From: a virus
Reading direction: 5' to 3' (one strand)
DNA length: 64,000 nucleotides
IMG/VR virus record: IMGVR_UViG_3300041964_000072
Location: 62,001 to 126,000 of that record
The notes under the pieces were generated by a model that ran no database searches, was not told the DNA's origin, and saw only the letters and a list, made by a program, of their open reading frames with translations. Positions 7,872-15,559 of the stretch are shown here, piece by piece. The translations under genes were made by a program, and so were the position numbers. The first letter of the stretch is position 1, and each line of letters begins with the position of its first letter.

Positions 7872-8540
7872 ATGTCCAGCAAAAGAAAACTCACTGGAAG
7901 TATTGCCACACCTGATCATGCTTGCCAAAAAGAAATGGATCAAGCATTGCTAGAGGAAGGAAATCGTTACTTGAAACTCCTTCCCAGTAGCGTCTACAAG
8001 GCGTTTCCCCATGAGCAGCTAGTCATTTGGTGCAATCGTCACCAACGCTATGGAATCGTCACCACAGAGCTAGTGGACTGGCTCAGGGAGCAGATAGGTG
8101 ACAGGTCAGTGATAGAAATAGCAGCCGGAAAAGGTGACTTATCACATCACCTGAATATACATCCTACCGATGGCTATTCACAGACCACTGAATACGTTAA
8201 GGACTGCTACGAATCCTGTGGTCATATCCCCCTAATACCTAACCCAGAGGTAGAGCGGCTAGAAGCTGTTCAGGCGATCAAGAAGTACAAGCCCAAGGTA
8301 GTGATTGCGAGTTGGCTCACTCAAAGGTATCTATCCGATCCACGAACAAATTACTACTACGGAGTTGATGAAACTCAAGTCCGGATATTGAGCATGAAAT
8401 ACATTCACATTGGAAATACAAATGTTCATGGAGGTAAGACAGTACTCAGGAAACCTCACAAAAAATACGTGTTTCCTTGGTTGGTCAGTCGAGCAGCAAA
8501 TCAATCTCAAAACGCAATCTGGGTCTTTTCTAAGATATGA
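7872..8540 (+). CDS. SAM-dependent methyltransferase-like protein
   Basis: 222 residues from ATG 7872, since the longer frame begins inside the terminator. SVIEIAAGKGDLSHHL (about residues 79-94) is a Rossmann motif I. KPKVVIASWLTQRYL (about 141-154) is in the place of motif IV. The whole has the shape of a phage family I recognise (DW-LR-x-x-IG-x-R-x-VIEI-x-AG-x-GDL...LNI-x-x-TD-x-Y-x-Q), annotated as class I methyltransferase-like. There is no DPPY/NPPY motif, so adenine or cytosine-N4 DNA methylation is not supported and the substrate is unknown. It is probably transcribed with the RHH gene that follows. Confidence 0.72.
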   Translation: MSSKRKLTGSIATPDHACQKEMDQALLEEGNRYLKLLPSSVYKAFPHEQLVIWCNRHQRYGIVTTELVDWLREQIGDRSVIEIAAGKGDLSHHLNIHPTDGYSQTTEYVKDCYESCGHIPLIPNPEVERLEAVQAIKKYKPKVVIASWLTQRYLSDPRTNYYYGVDETQVRILSMKYIHIGNTNVHGGKTVLRKPHKKYVFPWLVSRAANQSQNAIWVFSKI

Positions 8541-8566
8541 TATATACCAATATATAGAGGATTGGA

Positions 8567-8869
8567 ATGGCTACTACCGAAAAACTGTACACAATGAATG
8601 TACCTCAAAAACTTCTCAAGAGATTTCAGCTACATTGCAGAAAGTACCATAGTGATGCTGCGACTGTGATACGAAGTTATATGCAGGAAAGAGTTGACGA
8701 TTCGGATACTCCTATAGTGGCTCACCTTGATATGGTCAAAACATTCTTTCAAAAAGTAGAGCAAGGGGAGACAGTCAAAATACAAGAAATAGTGGATATC
8801 TCTCGAATCCTTGAAATTCAACCGGAAAGCTTAATGGATTTAGTAGATAAAGCAGAGGTAAACACCTGA
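8567..8869 (+). CDS. Ribbon-helix-helix (CopG-like) DNA-binding protein
   Basis: 100 residues. The N-terminal 45 residues fit a ribbon-helix-helix: a short strand (KLYTMNVP), helix A (QKLLKRFQLHCRKY) and helix B (DAATVIRSYMQERV). The C-terminal half is a separate helical segment. Such proteins bind operators as dimers. GAGGA lies before the ATG, and an ATATAT-rich inverted sequence just upstream (about 8536-8555) could be its own operator. No toxin partner is evident next to it. Confidence 0.7.
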   Translation: MATTEKLYTMNVPQKLLKRFQLHCRKYHSDAATVIRSYMQERVDDSDTPIVAHLDMVKTFFQKVEQGETVKIQEIVDISRILEIQPESLMDLVDKAEVNT

Positions 8870-8880
8870 AAATAATAGAG

Positions 8881-8910
8881 AACCGCTTCAAATCAGGAGC
8901 GGTTTTCTTC
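8881..8910. terminator. Terminator between convergent genes
   Basis: AACCGCT (8881-8887) pairs with AGCGGTT (8898-8904), followed by TTCTTCTATT on the plus strand. On the minus strand it lies just past the stop of the terminase-like gene and has an A/T-rich flank, so it may act both ways. Confidence 0.75.
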
Positions 8911-8912
8911 TA

Positions 8913-9530
8913 TTAGCCTTCCATTTCTCTACGGGCTTTGCGAATCTCATTGAGCATGGATTGTAACTGATTGACCTTGGTTTCGCTCGATGAGTCTTCT
9001 CTTTGCTCCTCCTCAAGCTGCTGAATTTCTGCCGCAATACTCTGCACAGATCCATCATCCCCAAGTAAATTGCGTGTCATCGCATTCAACCGAGCGATTG
9101 AATCAGTAAGCATTTTAATGTTTTTGGGATCAATTCGCTGATTACCTGATTCTTCATCATGTTTCGGACTCTTCAACTCCTCTACATACTCATCCAACTG
9201 AGCATTTATCAGTTTAAATAATTTATCTGCTGCATCCAATGTTGATGAATCAAAACTAGCGCTAGCGGATAAAACATCTCGTAATTCACTGACATCCCGA
9301 CGCTCTTTAAGTTTTGATTTGACAAGCGCTTTCAGTCGGCTCCACTTACCTTTCATCGACTGCATTCTTACCGTAACTGGCGAGACATCGTACTTTTCCG
9401 CAAGTTCTTTTAATGTCGGAAATGTAGTCTTCCCAGTGCTTTCGTCTACAACTCCGTGAACGTAGTCATACCGAACTGTGTCCCAATCTTCAACCTTTTT
9501 CGTAAAATAATTATTTTTTTCTTCAGCCAT
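8913..9530 (-). CDS. Terminase small subunit-like HTH protein
   Basis: 205 residues. Residues about 36-66 (TFPTLKELAEKYDVSPVTVRMQSMKGKW) are a helix-turn-helix of the type at the N-terminus of many phage terminase small subunits. These recognise the packaging site and hand DNA to the large subunit. The rest is charged helix and coiled coil, with a Glu-rich stretch near residues 170-185, consistent with an oligomerising ring protein. No large subunit is in the window. The minus strand matches the structural genes further left. A general transcription regulator is the alternative. Confidence 0.6.
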   Translation of the reverse strand: MAEEKNNYFTKKVEDWDTVRYDYVHGVVDESTGKTTFPTLKELAEKYDVSPVTVRMQSMKGKWSRLKALVKSKLKERRDVSELRDVLSASASFDSSTLDAADKLFKLINAQLDEYVEELKSPKHDEESGNQRIDPKNIKMLTDSIARLNAMTRNLLGDDGSVQSIAAEIQQLEEEQREDSSSETKVNQLQSMLNEIRKARREMEG

Positions 9531-9736
9531 AATTGATTGAGAATTGAGCTTTTTGTTGCAGCAAGTTCAATCATTTATGCCTGTCATGTCTTCTCTTAAG
9601 TCTATCGAAAACGTGTCAAGAATGTCTCGCTAAATGTCTAATTAAAGGTCTAATTAGCGTTTAAAAAACTGTTGAAAAAACTTTTGTTTCACTGGTGAAA
9701 GTACTAGCCTGGTCGATGCCCATACATATGTACTAC

Positions 9737-9765
9737 TTGACAATCCAGGGTAACCGTGGTATTTC
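9737..9765 (+). promoter_or_regulatory. Possible promoter for the leader and 10499 gene
   Basis: -35 TTGACA (9737-9742), a 17-nt spacer and a weak -10 TATTTC (9760-9765). The spacer contains GGGTAACCG, related to the CGGTTAACCG palindromes at 12351-12382. If used, it would give a transcript with about 725 nt of untranslated leader. Confidence 0.35.
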
Positions 9766-9885
9766 AAATAGTCTTTACTTATGAATAGAACTGCAATCTA
9801 TCAGGTATTCAGGATATATAAAATACTTATGAATCAGTAGTAAAATCACTCAAACGCATACACCACAAGGATTGTAGGATGTTTG

Positions 9886-9903
9886 CATATATTCGTATAT
9901 ATG
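9886..9903. promoter_or_regulatory. Near-perfect 18-bp palindrome, operator-like
   Basis: CATATATTC followed by GTATATATG forms an inverted repeat with a single mismatched pair. It lies in the gap between the minus-strand terminase-like gene and the leader, where a regulator could act on either side. Confidence 0.4.
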
Positions 9904-10498
9904 GTTAGAGTATGGATTCCTTGATTCATTCGGGGGGTTGCGACAGAGCAAATCAAAACACGTCACATTAACGCACAACACAGATTACGTCATAACGACA
10001 CGGGTGGTTGTGAGCGTACAGACTCCTATGGGAATTTGCCGATCTGTGTAGAACTTTGAAAACTCAATAGCTGTATTTAGATGTGTTGTGTCTCGATTGT
10101 GAGCAATAGAAACGTCGTGAGATGTCTCTAACGCTTGAGAAGCGTATAACGTCTACCTGGAAACTGGTGTCAGGAATGTCTGTAACTGTCGGGCTATGGA
10201 GCCACAAGATAGCGAGTGATCTTGGAGATAGATACAGATAGCCCGGATAGGAATCCCACCAATAGACAGGTATCTAGGACGTTTAAAGCCAACGGCTGTA
10301 GGAAAGCAATCTAGTTAATAGATTGTCTGGATACATACGCCACGATGGGATCTGCACTGACTTGTAACAGCAAATTCTCTATTAACAGAGTCGAGCAAGT
10401 GCGATCGCTATGTTTAGCGGTCTATCGGGTGCAATACCCGGATCGGCTATGTGGCAGTCTTGCCGCAATCATCCACCACATAAGAGAGTCAAAACAAA

Positions 10499-11524
10499 AT
10501 GACCGTAGCAACAAACGGAAACGGAAACGGAACGATCAACGCTAACGATTCACAGACAACAGAGGTTAAACAACTAGAAATGATTACTACAGCAACAGAC
10601 GATAACGCGATCGCATCAACCGAGACTGAAGCGAATACATCACAGCAAGCAAACAAGCCTAGTCAAGTTAATACCGACTTCGGAGTGTTTGAGATTGTCT
10701 ATTACAGCCCTAAGCGTTGGCACTGGTATCACACCGATCGACCCAATTCGATACAGATTGCAACAAGCAAAAAAGGTTGCCAGCAAGCCATTAAAAAAGC
10801 AGTTCAAACAATGAAAGATATGTTAGCCAAGCAAGCAATCATTGATACCCCTGAAACGTCCACAGCAAGCGATCGCAGTGATGACGGTCTAACTGCTTTA
10901 CATGAGAACAAATTCATCCTGGATAGCAAGCTAGGTACTGTGGTGATTGAAAAAGTAGGTGATCAAACCTGGATCTGGTATCTGCAAGTTAAAGGCATCA
11001 AATCAGCCAAGATCGAACTGTCCAAAGATAGCTGCATTAAGGCAATTGAAGCGTTCACATCACAAACAACTCAAGCCAGTGTATCGAGTGCAGATAAGAG
11101 CGCTTTAGCGTATGCCAAGACAACGATCCGTAAGGTTACTAACGATGAACTATTCAACCTACCAGGCGATCGCTTGATTATGGACGCTACCGCAAAAGGA
11201 AGCCGTATCTACGCGATCGGTACTACAACACAGTATGAAAATGTGACAACGATCAAAGGTGATCTCTATTTCATGGTGTCTAGCAATAAGACGGCATACC
11301 TAGGAAGCATTACAGATGAAACTGTGAACATCGATCCCGGCGCTTATGAGTACCTAAACACCATGAAAGTGTTACCTGAGTCTATGAAAGCTCTACAAGC
11401 CAAGATACAGAATGCATGGTGTAAGAAAACTGTTATTAGTCGCTTCCTAGCGTCACAAAAGGCTAAGGAAAGCAAGGATATGGAATTGCAGCAAGCCAGA
11501 ATGCAAGCGATCCAAGACTGGTAA
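10499..11524 (+). CDS. Hypothetical protein with repeated beta-rich modules
   Basis: 341 residues. The first 60 are low-complexity Asn/Thr/Gly/Glu. Two related modules follow, each with a W-x-W-Y pattern and a run ending in C-x-x-AI-x-x-A (around residues 60-105 and 140-185: KRWHWYHTDR...KKGCQQAIKKA and TWIWYLQVKG...KDSCIKAIEAF). This suggests an internal duplication. No known family was recognised. Codon use is regular and HIP1 sites are frequent. It is preceded by the long structured leader and followed by a terminator, so it probably forms a single-gene transcript. Confidence 0.7.
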   Translation: MTVATNGNGNGTINANDSQTTEVKQLEMITTATDDNAIASTETEANTSQQANKPSQVNTDFGVFEIVYYSPKRWHWYHTDRPNSIQIATSKKGCQQAIKKAVQTMKDMLAKQAIIDTPETSTASDRSDDGLTALHENKFILDSKLGTVVIEKVGDQTWIWYLQVKGIKSAKIELSKDSCIKAIEAFTSQTTQASVSSADKSALAYAKTTIRKVTNDELFNLPGDRLIMDATAKGSRIYAIGTTTQYENVTTIKGDLYFMVSSNKTAYLGSITDETVNIDPGAYEYLNTMKVLPESMKALQAKIQNAWCKKTVISRFLASQKAKESKDMELQQARMQAIQDW

Positions 11525-11548
11525 ACATCCGATATACAGCAGTTCATA

Positions 11549-11583
11549 GGCTAGGGAGTGCGATCGCTTCCTAGCCTTTTATT
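11549..11583 (+). terminator. Intrinsic terminator
   Basis: GGCTAGG (11549-11555) pairs with CCTAGCC (11570-11576), followed by TTTTATT. The loop contains GCGATCGC. It shares the CTAGGG-type stem with the two terminators after the next gene. Confidence 0.82.
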
Positions 11584-11607
11584 AGTCCCTACAGTGAGGT
11601 TTTTACA

Positions 11608-12216
11608 GTGACCAGAACAAGACAATCTGAATACAAAAAACTTAAACAGTTCAGTGATTATGGACGTTATTACACTGACACTTCCCTGTCTAAGGATGTA
11701 AAGAAAGTCAGGGAAGAGAAAATTGTCGGCAATGAACCGTTACAAGGCAAGAGTCACCACGTTAAGCGTAAGTCAACGGAGGAAGGCATACACAGCCAAT
11801 ACAGGCTAGAGATATCTGATAACTGGGTGCTAATCACTATCACACCTACGATCAAAGCTCTTAAAGGTGTTAAGACAGTAACTAAGACGGCAAAGGTTAG
11901 TAAGGTAAAGACTCACAGAATAGGCAGAGTTAACAAATATGGAAAATTTTGGGAGTTGCCTACCTTAGACAAAATTGCCAAGCTAGTACAGCAAAAGCCA
12001 AAAGTACTTATTGAGCAATGTCAAGACGTTGTTAAACAGTTCTACCAGTCTAGAGAGATCCCGCAATACACCACGAAAGAAGTGTTAGAAAAAATAGGCG
12101 ATCGCTATCAGACGGCTATCGTCACTCACAAGGTAGAGGTGCCAGAGGTGCCATATAAACCGACATACAAAACACTGAAAACAGCGGATACCACGGTTAA
12201 ACTCAGAACCGTCTAA
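11608..12216 (+). CDS. Hypothetical basic protein
   Basis: 202 residues from GTG 11608, with GAGG 9-12 nt upstream. Very rich in Lys, Thr and Val (many VKT/TKT repeats), it has a predicted beta-rich middle and a helical segment around residues 120-145. The high positive charge suggests nucleic-acid binding. The family was not recognised. It sits between terminators, so it is expressed as a short unit or by read-through from the 10499 gene. Confidence 0.65.
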   Translation: MTRTRQSEYKKLKQFSDYGRYYTDTSLSKDVKKVREEKIVGNEPLQGKSHHVKRKSTEEGIHSQYRLEISDNWVLITITPTIKALKGVKTVTKTAKVSKVKTHRIGRVNKYGKFWELPTLDKIAKLVQQKPKVLIEQCQDVVKQFYQSREIPQYTTKEVLEKIGDRYQTAIVTHKVEVPEVPYKPTYKTLKTADTTVKLRTV

Positions 12217-12236
12217 CCTACCCTAAAAGCTCTATC

Positions 12237-12267
12237 CTCCCTAGTCCCTTGGCTAGGGAGTTTTTTT
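12237..12267 (+). terminator. First of two tandem terminators
   Basis: CTCCCTAG (12237-12244) pairs perfectly with CTAGGGAG (12253-12260), followed by seven T. Confidence 0.88.
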
Positions 12268-12305
12268 GTGTCTGTACATCCTGCTATCCTCATCCCCGCA
12301 AGTTT

Positions 12306-12339
12306 TCCCCTAGTCCACCACGGCTAGGGGATTTTTTTT
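12306..12339 (+). terminator. Second tandem terminator
   Basis: TCCCCTAG (12306-12313) pairs with CTAGGGGA (12324-12331), followed by eight T. It is only 39 nt from the first, giving a strong insulating barrier before the accessory array. Confidence 0.88.
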
Positions 12340-12350
12340 GCTATTTGATT

Positions 12351-12382
12351 CGGTTTACCGATGTATAGTATTCGGTTAACCG
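12351..12382. promoter_or_regulatory. Paired palindromic operators before the accessory array
   Basis: CGGTTTACCG (12351-12360) and CGGTTAACCG (12373-12382) are near-identical palindromes spaced 22 bp, two helical turns. A TATAGT (12364-12369) that could be a -10 box lies between them. The site follows the tandem terminators and precedes the first gene of the array, which is where a phage would control early or delayed-early transcription. Confidence 0.55.
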
Positions 12383-12412
12383 TACAAGCTAATTTTTTTT
12401 TTAGGGTTTCCT

Positions 12413-12565
12413 ATGCAATCCAAGACTAAACGATTTATCGCGTATCTTTCCGATGGCTCCAGGATCATCCTATCTGGCAATGACATTCAGGATGCCTGGA
12501 ACAGTGTTGAGATGATTTTTTTTGAGCGGTGCGATCGCATCACCTCTATTTTGTGTATTCGCTAA
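12413..12565 (+). CDS. Small hypothetical protein (50 residues)
   Basis: Short open frame from ATG 12413 to TAA 12565. The composition is protein-like: FIAYLSDGSRIILSGNDIQD is a beta-hairpin-like start followed by a helix (AWNSVEMIFFE). It is the first gene of the array, directly behind the operators, and the next gene starts 15 nt on. The Shine-Dalgarno is weak (AGGG 12403-12406). Confidence 0.5.
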   Translation: MQSKTKRFIAYLSDGSRIILSGNDIQDAWNSVEMIFFERCDRITSILCIR

Positions 12566-12579
12566 TAGGAGATAAGACC

Positions 12580-12807
12580 ATGACAACTTTTATCGCAGAT
12601 CAGATCCCTACTCAAGACGAGTTCAAAGCGCTTGCTGAGGGCTACTACATCCAGACGGTAGAGCGGAAAGACAAAATGATGTGGTTTTCTTCGGCATACC
12701 AAATCAATCTCTTCCTTCTACCCTACTTTTTGCAGTACATCACATCCCAAGGTAAGCAGTTCAAAATCACACACAACAACCAACAAATTGCAGTAGAGAT
12801 TTTATAA
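12580..12807 (+). CDS. Small hypothetical protein
   Basis: 75 residues from ATG 12580. AGGAGAT lies 7 nt upstream, which rules out the longer frame from 12529. The N-terminus is Ile/Asp/Glu-rich, with an aromatic helix (NLFLLPYFLQYI) near residue 45 that is short and hydrophobic but not clearly membrane-spanning. It is followed after 2 nt by the next gene. Confidence 0.65.
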   Translation: MTTFIADQIPTQDEFKALAEGYYIQTVERKDKMMWFSSAYQINLFLLPYFLQYITSQGKQFKITHNNQQIAVEIL

Positions 12808-12809
12808 CC

Positions 12810-13109
12810 ATGAAAACGGTTACATTCAGGGAGCTTGCAGAATTTTCCTATGCCCTCAAGCCAGATTTTGAGGGCTACCTATCTTCTCTGGGGATTCCCT
12901 CAGAGGGCTACATACGAACGTGGATCGAGTGGAAATTGCTGAGGCGTATCTTTCCAGGGGTACGATATAGCAACGGCTCCATAGGGTTCGTAGATGCCTG
13001 TGGTGACAGGTATGCGATCGCTGTGGAGGTGCGTGTATTTGAAGCCAAGCGGTATATCTCCAGATCCTCTATGAGGCGTATCCTGGAGATATCCGGACTC
13101 ATAAAGTAG
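12810..13109 (+). CDS. Small hypothetical protein
   Basis: 99 residues, unrecognised and basic (about a dozen Arg), with predicted alternating helix and strand. The start lies 2 nt after the preceding stop, so translation is probably coupled. A HIP1 octamer lies in the coding sequence near 13015. Confidence 0.65.
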   Translation: MKTVTFRELAEFSYALKPDFEGYLSSLGIPSEGYIRTWIEWKLLRRIFPGVRYSNGSIGFVDACGDRYAIAVEVRVFEAKRYISRSSMRRILEISGLIK

Positions 13110-13114
13110 ATTGA

Positions 13115-13333
13115 ATGCACATTATTTTTAGACCATCAAAAGGGAAGATATATCTGTATCTGTCCAAACGAGAGATCTCAGAAATCTCTTCCCAAGCGTC
13201 TGAACACGACACAGTTTTTGTGTCTTCATCCGAGCTGGGGTATCAGGTATACAAACAGCTCGACTTAATTTTTCATGACCGTGCGGAAATGGAAAGAATG
13301 ATTGTAGTAGAAACAGACGAGTTCCCAGGATAA
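13115..13333 (+). CDS. Small hypothetical protein
   Basis: 72 residues, predicted alpha/beta (IIFRPSKGKIYLYLS strand, then helix). It begins 5 nt after the previous stop without its own Shine-Dalgarno, which fits translational coupling. The acidic ending DEFPG leads directly into the next gene. Confidence 0.6.
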   Translation: MHIIFRPSKGKIYLYLSKREISEISSQASEHDTVFVSSSELGYQVYKQLDLIFHDRAEMERMIVVETDEFPG

Positions 13334-13337
13334 ATAA

Positions 13338-13853
13338 ATGAACATCACAGTAAAAGCAATCAAACGAAACAGTACGAGCATTTCTCTACAGGTATTTTGT
13401 GAGGACAAGCTACTAGGTGCGATCGCAGTCATGGACAAGGGATTTCAGGTAAATGCTACCGAAAATCGGATGCATGATCGACCAGAATTCCCCCATGCAG
13501 CAGATGCGATCGCGTGCTTGCTCCAGAGAAAGAAATCATTGATCGACGGCATTGTGCGGCGAATGGAGGAGGAAGAACGATACAAGATGCCTGAAGTGCA
13601 TCCCCTTGTTATTGCTGTATATCAACGCTATTACCCACATAAGCCAGTGGTATTAAGGAGATATGACGACCTGTACTTAACCGACGATGATTTACTTCCT
13701 TGGTGGAAGGATAACAATGATCACTGGTTTTCCTCGGATTCCTCTGCGCCTAGAATCCCTTGGAGTTTTGTAGGTCTAGCCTGTATGTTGCCTTCTCATG
13801 AGGCAGAGCTGCAAGCTAGGCAAGACATCCCCGTAGAGATTGTTATCGACTGA
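13338..13853 (+). CDS. Hypothetical protein
   Basis: 171 residues. The N-terminal 60 residues are beta-rich and contain an AADAIACLL helix, like small phage proteins that carry a D-x-A-x-x-A-L segment. The middle has aromatic-acidic stretches (RYDDLYLTDDDLLPWW). The family was not recognised. Two HIP1 octamers lie in the coding sequence. Confidence 0.65.
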   Translation: MNITVKAIKRNSTSISLQVFCEDKLLGAIAVMDKGFQVNATENRMHDRPEFPHAADAIACLLQRKKSLIDGIVRRMEEEERYKMPEVHPLVIAVYQRYYPHKPVVLRRYDDLYLTDDDLLPWWKDNNDHWFSSDSSAPRIPWSFVGLACMLPSHEAELQARQDIPVEIVID

Positions 13854-13917
13854 TAGGATGACCCTACACGCGATCGCTATAGCGGGAAGCTGCTCATCAA
13901 ATGGGTGCGATCGCATT

Positions 13918-13947
13918 GAGAGGATTTTGTTATTCACCTCTCTTTTT
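13918..13947 (+). terminator. Terminator-like hairpin before gene
   Basis: GAGAGG (13918-13923) and CCTCTC (13937-13942) with a 13-nt loop, followed by five T, 7 nt before the ATG at 13954. It is one of the within-array terminators that leave no room for a new promoter. Confidence 0.6.
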
Positions 13948-13953
13948 GAACAG

Positions 13954-14304
13954 ATGACAAAACATTCAGACTTACTACCAGGCTTGCTCGAAGATAAAAA
14001 TTTGTTTCAGCAATGGTTAGCACAACAACCAGCAGAAACAGTAGTAGGAGAAACCTGTAGCGGATATAACTGCCCCATTGCAAAATATCTAAATCAGCAT
14101 GGGGTTGAAAAAGTAGATGTTGCAAGTGACTGCATTATTTACCCTGACCCGGATCGATTGGAATATGTATTACCCGAATGGGTAAAAGAGTTCATCGCTC
14201 AATGTGACGCGATAGATTCCAGGAACATCGTTCCCGTAACTGCGAGTGAAGCGATCGCTATCCTGGAGAGCGAGACTCTTATGAACGTCTACAGTGCAAC
14301 TTAG
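13954..14304 (+). CDS. Small conserved protein, paralogue of the 25676 gene
   Basis: 116 residues from ATG 13954; the longer frame from 13840 runs through a terminator and overlaps the previous gene. The pattern F-x-x-WL...VG-x-x-C...NCPIA-x-YL, then LPEWV, then a T-x-x-x-A-x-x-x-LE ending, matches a family of small cyanobacterial and phage proteins with an invariant C-P-I. The 25676 gene in this window has the same order (AWF...EKCPIRNYY...MPEWL...LIEKVL). The function is not known. Confidence 0.68.
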   Translation: MTKHSDLLPGLLEDKNLFQQWLAQQPAETVVGETCSGYNCPIAKYLNQHGVEKVDVASDCIIYPDPDRLEYVLPEWVKEFIAQCDAIDSRNIVPVTASEAIAILESETLMNVYSAT

Positions 14305-14343
14305 ACCGCTATAAGAAAACAATGAAAAGTGAGGAAGATTAAA

Positions 14344-14886
14344 ATGCGTAAAAGTAAAGTGCAACATTTCGCTCTTGTACAGCACACGGCATACACACGT
14401 AATAGTGATCTCAGGTTCAGTGAGGCTGTAGAGGTAGGAGCAGTTTGTCTGGATGAAGATCAACTCAGAACATTACGCGATCGCAAGGTGTTTGTCACCA
14501 AGAGTTATAAGGAGTGTGATGAGGAAGCCGTAAAAGAAAACTACCCAGATCCTAAAAGTATTTCTTGGTATCCAAAGGCTCTTGGGAACTTTACCCGGAT
14601 CAAGGGGTTTGGTGACACTATGTTTTACATACCTCCAAACTCTCACACAGAAGATCGCCCAAATCCTATAGCCATTTTCTACGCAGACGGAAAGCTGCTA
14701 TTCAGTGACAAGGATTCTGAGGGTAAACCCCTCTCCCTTGCTACCTATGATGATTACATGAGATGCGATCGCACAAAAATCAACATCTGTGAAGATTTTT
14801 CTCCTAATGACATCATCCAGCTAGAGGAAGGGCTGTTTATCCTTGATGATGAAGTCTTTCCAATCACCTTTTGTCAAATTTCATAA
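14344..14886 (+). CDS. Hypothetical protein
   Basis: 180 residues. ATG 14344 is preferred over GTG 14329 because GAGGAA lies 7 nt before it. It is predicted mostly beta, with an aromatic-rich middle (SWYPKALGNFTRIKGFG) and an acidic end. The family was not recognised. A strong hairpin follows at 14902-14931. Confidence 0.65.
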   Translation: MRKSKVQHFALVQHTAYTRNSDLRFSEAVEVGAVCLDEDQLRTLRDRKVFVTKSYKECDEEAVKENYPDPKSISWYPKALGNFTRIKGFGDTMFYIPPNSHTEDRPNPIAIFYADGKLLFSDKDSEGKPLSLATYDDYMRCDRTKINICEDFSPNDIIQLEEGLFILDDEVFPITFCQIS

Positions 14887-14901
14887 CCTCTTCAATACAG
14901 C

Positions 14902-14931
14902 AATGCCGTCCTAGATTTTCCTAAGACGGCT
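14902..14931 (+). other. Stable hairpin between genes
   Basis: GCCGTC with GACGGC, extended inside by TAG/CTA across one mismatch, with a 6-nt loop. There is no proper T-tract, so it may be a transcript-end stabiliser or processing site rather than a terminator. Confidence 0.5.
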
Positions 14932-14981
14932 GCTCGTGATTTTGGATGGAAAGATACGGAAAAAGAAGCGTAGGAGGCAAC

Positions 14982-15194
14982 ATGAGCGGTAATGAATGGA
15001 AGAAATTTTCTAGGACAGCTTCCGATCCTACTGGAAGCATCTCTGCTGTGATGACCGCTGATCAACTCATCCAGCAACATCCAGAGCTGAAATCTCTCAT
15101 AGAATCTCTTCAACAAGAAGAGAGCTTCGAGATGAAGTACTCCAAGGCAGATCCCATCGTTATCGAAATCAAGTCCCTTTGGGAAATCTGGTAG
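14982..15194 (+). CDS. Small hypothetical protein
   Basis: 70 residues. ATG 14982 has AGGAGG 6 nt upstream, which overrides the longer frame from 14946. Helical and Gln/Glu-rich in the middle (QHPELKSLIESLQQEE), ending in IKSLWEIW. The family was not recognised. Confidence 0.6.
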   Translation: MSGNEWKKFSRTASDPTGSISAVMTADQLIQQHPELKSLIESLQQEESFEMKYSKADPIVIEIKSLWEIW

Positions 15195-15257
15195 ATGCGA
15201 TCGCACGATGCTGCTCCCACGGTGTTAGAGAGGGAATCAATCAAGTAAGGAGTATTT

Positions 15258-15491
15258 ATGACATCAGAGCAGCGTCAAGAAATGATAGACAGAATGACGG
15301 CACAAGATATCAAAATCATACTAGGATGGGTATCCGAAAATGATTATGAATTTCTTGTAACCGTACTGCAAGGAGAAGGTTTTAAGCCGTATAATCAACT
15401 ATCGGATGATCAAGTCAAACAAGAATATGATGGTCGAGAAGGTTTGCATGACATTGATGTAGAAAGTATATACCAGAAAATCAAGTCATAG
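15258..15491 (+). CDS. Small hypothetical protein
   Basis: 77 residues, acidic and helical, with a good AAGGAG site. The repeated acidic helix and the YNQLSDDQVKQEYDG segment resemble small phage regulators that interact with proteins, but no family was recognised. It is followed by a terminator hairpin at 15512-15540. Confidence 0.62.
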   Translation: MTSEQRQEMIDRMTAQDIKIILGWVSENDYEFLVTVLQGEGFKPYNQLSDDQVKQEYDGREGLHDIDVESIYQKIKS

Positions 15492-15511
15492 AAGTCGAGT
15501 CATTGAGAAAT

Positions 15512-15540
15512 AACCCGTATCTTATAGGTGCGGGTTTTGT
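15512..15540 (+). terminator. Intrinsic terminator inside the array
   Basis: AACCCGTATC (15512-15521) pairs with GGTGCGGGTT (15527-15536), including two G-T pairs, around loop TTATA, followed by a T-rich tract. The next ATG is only 20 nt beyond. Confidence 0.75.
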
Positions 15541-15559
15541 TGTAAATAAGGAGATCTCG

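Larger units (their letters stand above)
9531..10498. other. 968-nt gene-free region with many hairpins; candidate structured RNA or long leader
   Basis: No convincing gene lies here; a 66-codon frame at 10345 overlaps the next gene and is poor. From about 10040 the plus strand is dense in stems. CGGGCTAT (near 10190) pairs with ATAGCCCG (near 10235) and encloses CAAGAT/ATCTTG. There is also AGCC/GGCT near 10290, CAATCTA/TAGATTG (about 10303-10328), a stacked stem TAGCGGTC...GATCgGCTA enclosing CGGGT/ACCCG (about 10415-10455) and GGCA/TGCC (about 10452-10464). The left half holds promoter-like and palindromic sites. It could be a long 5' leader of the 10499 gene or an independent noncoding RNA. 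Confidence 0.45.

Noticed and set aside
10415-10460. T-arm-like hairpin (loop TGCAATA) considered as a second tRNA
   Set aside because: No matching acceptor or anticodon arm could be found upstream.
10345-10545. 66-codon frame at the end of the structured leader
   Set aside because: It overlaps the start of the 10499 gene, runs through strong hairpins and ends in low-complexity Lys/Arg.
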